From positions 1-33,210 of the forward strand of contig NZ_BIMD01000054.1 of NCBI RefSeq assembly GCF_004000905.1: a DNA stretch of 33,210 bases, written 5' to 3'. Source of the DNA: Paenibacillus humicus NBRC 102415 (GTDB lineage Bacteria > Bacillota > Bacilli > Paenibacillales > Paenibacillaceae). How positions within the stretch are numbered: position 1 is the stretch's first letter; the number at the start of each line of letters is the position of its first letter. Shown here one piece after another: positions 32,024 through 33,210 of the stretch. The translations under genes and the position numbers were made by a program. The notes under the pieces are model-generated. The model was not told where the DNA came from. It saw only the letters and a list, made by a program, of their open reading frames with translations, and ran no database searches.

Positions 32024-32893
32024 ATGGAACGCCCCCTTTCGCTACTGGAGGAAATGAGCATGCCCGACCCGAACTTCCCGGTCAAGCTGTGCACCTCGCG
32101 CTTTGCGGGACGCGGCCGGATTCTGTTCGAGGCTCATTGGCACAATCATATGGAGCTTCTCTACATCCGTTCGGGGCATGCAATCGTGGAATGCAACTAC
32201 ACTTCCTACGAAGCCGGACCCGGCGATCTGATCGCGGTGAACAGCAACGATATCCATATGGGCATCCTGCTGTCGGACGAGATCGAATACGACTGCCTTA
32301 TCGCCGATCTGGGCTTGCTGCAAAGCCTGTCTCCAGACGCGGCCGAAACCAAATACATCACGCCGATCGTTCAGAACCGCATCCTGTTCCGCAACGTCAT
32401 TCGCGGAGACGGGCAGCTGAACGCCTGCATGGAGCAGCTGGAGGGCGAGTTCGCCTGGCGCCAGCCCGGCTTCGAGCTGTCGGTGAAATCGCTGCTGTAC
32501 CGGCTGCTGACGCTGCTGCTGCGGGGCTATGTCGAGGTCAGGCTGACCGAGCCGGAGTCGCGCGCGCGGCTGCGCAACCTGGAGCGGTTCCGGCCGATCT
32601 TCCATCATATCGAGACGCATTACACGGAGGAGCTGACGGTGGATTCGCTGGCGGGGCTCGCTTCGCTCAGCCGGTTCCACTTCAGCCGGCTGTTCCGCCA
32701 GCTGACGGGGCGCACCGTCACCGACTACGTCAATCGGATCCGCATCAACAAATCCGAGGATCTGCTCCGCAATACGGAGAAGACGATCGCCGAGATCGCG
32801 ATGGCTGCGGGCTACAACGACCTGAGTTATTTCAGCCGCACGTTCCGCCGCTACCGGGGGCTGGCGCCGTCTGAGGTCCGGGTGCAGCGGTAG
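32024..32893 (+). CDS. AraC-family transcriptional regulator with cupin sensor domain
   Basis: 289 aa. The N-terminal cupin-type sensor (about 20-120) shows the His-rich first motif EAHWHNHMELLYIRSG (36-51; His38, His40, His42) and later GDLIAVNSNDIHMG (67-80). The C-terminal domain (about 190-285) has two helix-turn-helix motifs: LTVDSLAGLASLSRFHFSRLFR and KTIAEIAMAAGYNDLSYFSRTFRR, ending RGLAPSEVR as usual for AraC/XylS proteins. AAGGAGGA at 32009-32016 precedes ATG 32024 by 7 bases. It is divergent from the oxidoreductase/isomerase operon across about 160 bases, so it is likely its regulator, sensing the sugar or polyol processed by that operon. Confidence 0.9.
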   Translation: MERPLSLLEEMSMPDPNFPVKLCTSRFAGRGRILFEAHWHNHMELLYIRSGHAIVECNYTSYEAGPGDLIAVNSNDIHMGILLSDEIEYDCLIADLGLLQSLSPDAAETKYITPIVQNRILFRNVIRGDGQLNACMEQLEGEFAWRQPGFELSVKSLLYRLLTLLLRGYVEVRLTEPESRARLRNLERFRPIFHHIETHYTEELTVDSLAGLASLSRFHFSRLFRQLTGRTVTDYVNRIRINKSEDLLRNTEKTIAEIAMAAGYNDLSYFSRTFRRYRGLAPSEVRVQR

Positions 32894-33210
32894 CGGCGCG
32901 TCCGGACGGAACGGACAAAGAACATCTTGCCCAGCTGCAAAAATGAGACAGGGGAAACAAGGGTCGATTTCTCCCAAGAAACTGGACGGATGCTGCGGCA
33001 GGAACCGTCTTCCGCGGATGGGGCTGGGGAAATTTGTTGGATGGAGCAGCAACATTGTTATTGCCAGCGGAACCAGCCCTGACAAATCCCCATGCAAGCG
33101 CTGGAATTGTCTTGCTGCTTATAAAGCTTTCATGACGGCCCCTGCTTTAGTGGGTGGATCGCAGAGGCAAGAGGAATAAGACGAGAAAACCGTCTAACTC
33201 GCCGCTGGAG
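32894..33210. other. Right-end stretch without a convincing gene
   Basis: A 78-codon frame starting at 32943 has no ribosome site and no family resemblance, so I do not call it. There is an imperfect long stem-loop: ATGGGG (33018-33023) and ATTTGT (33032-33037) pair with ACAAAT and CCCCAT (33082-33093). GGGCTGG and CCAGCCC lie within the same region as an alternative pairing. No T run follows. It may belong to the leader of a gene beyond the window. Confidence 0.3.

Noticed and set aside
32943-33179. 78-codon frame at the right end
   Set aside because: No Shine-Dalgarno sequence, no domain, and it crosses an imperfect long stem-loop.

Overview
The window looks like chromosome from a Paenibacillaceae member (Paenibacillus or a close relative). 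The evidence is GC-rich coding DNA with strong AGGAGG-type ribosome binding sites, frequent TTG and GTG starts, YesM/YesN-type two-component genes, sugar ABC operons without their own ATPase, CcpA-type cre sites and many intrinsic terminators. The genus is inferred from gene style only. No rRNA, tRNA, CRISPR array, transposase, phage gene or plasmid origin was seen.

Layout. 1-2166: the 3' end of a membrane-anchored cupredoxin-like protein, then a Gfo/Idh/MocA oxidoreductase and a small membrane protein. 2167-2738: AT-rich gene-free stretch with a candidate cre/promoter. 2763-8538: a complete peptide ABC operon in the order D-F-A-B-C, closed by a terminator. 8581-10200: a catalase-family peroxidase divergent from a glycolipid-binding-fold (DUF1089) protein. 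10389-12891: a ROK-family regulator with a palindromic candidate operator, and an MFS transporter. 12945-21474: a carbohydrate locus made of a cytoplasmic GH43 glycosidase, divergent from a YesM-like kinase, a YesN-like regulator, a lipoprotein, two permeases and a second lipoprotein. 21475-23258: gene-poor, increasingly AT-rich stretch with small membrane proteins. 23259-27553: aconitase with a long leader, divergent from an AI-2E-family membrane protein. 27580-29902: a stand-alone LytTR regulator under a perfect cre, divergent from a soluble GAF hybrid histidine kinase. 29950-32893: an oxidoreductase/TIM-barrel isomerase pair divergent from an AraC regulator. The last 317 bases show no convincing gene.

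How the parts fit. The GH43 locus reads as a sense-import-hydrolyse unit: the kinase and regulator would sense an oligosaccharide outside the cell, the lipoproteins and permeases would import it, and the cytoplasmic GH43 would cleave it. The ATPase must be supplied from elsewhere, as with MsmX-type shared ATPases. The AraC/oxidoreductase/isomerase set looks like a polyol, inositol or keto-sugar catabolic unit. Two cre candidates link peptide import and the LytTR regulator to carbon catabolite control.

I found no clearly unprecedented system. The points most worth a second look are the two solute-binding lipoproteins in one permease operon, the perfect cre over the LytTR promoter, the long inverted repeat in the acnA leader, the perfect stem-loops directly after a binding-protein gene in both ABC operons, and several small ORFs with good ribosome binding sites.
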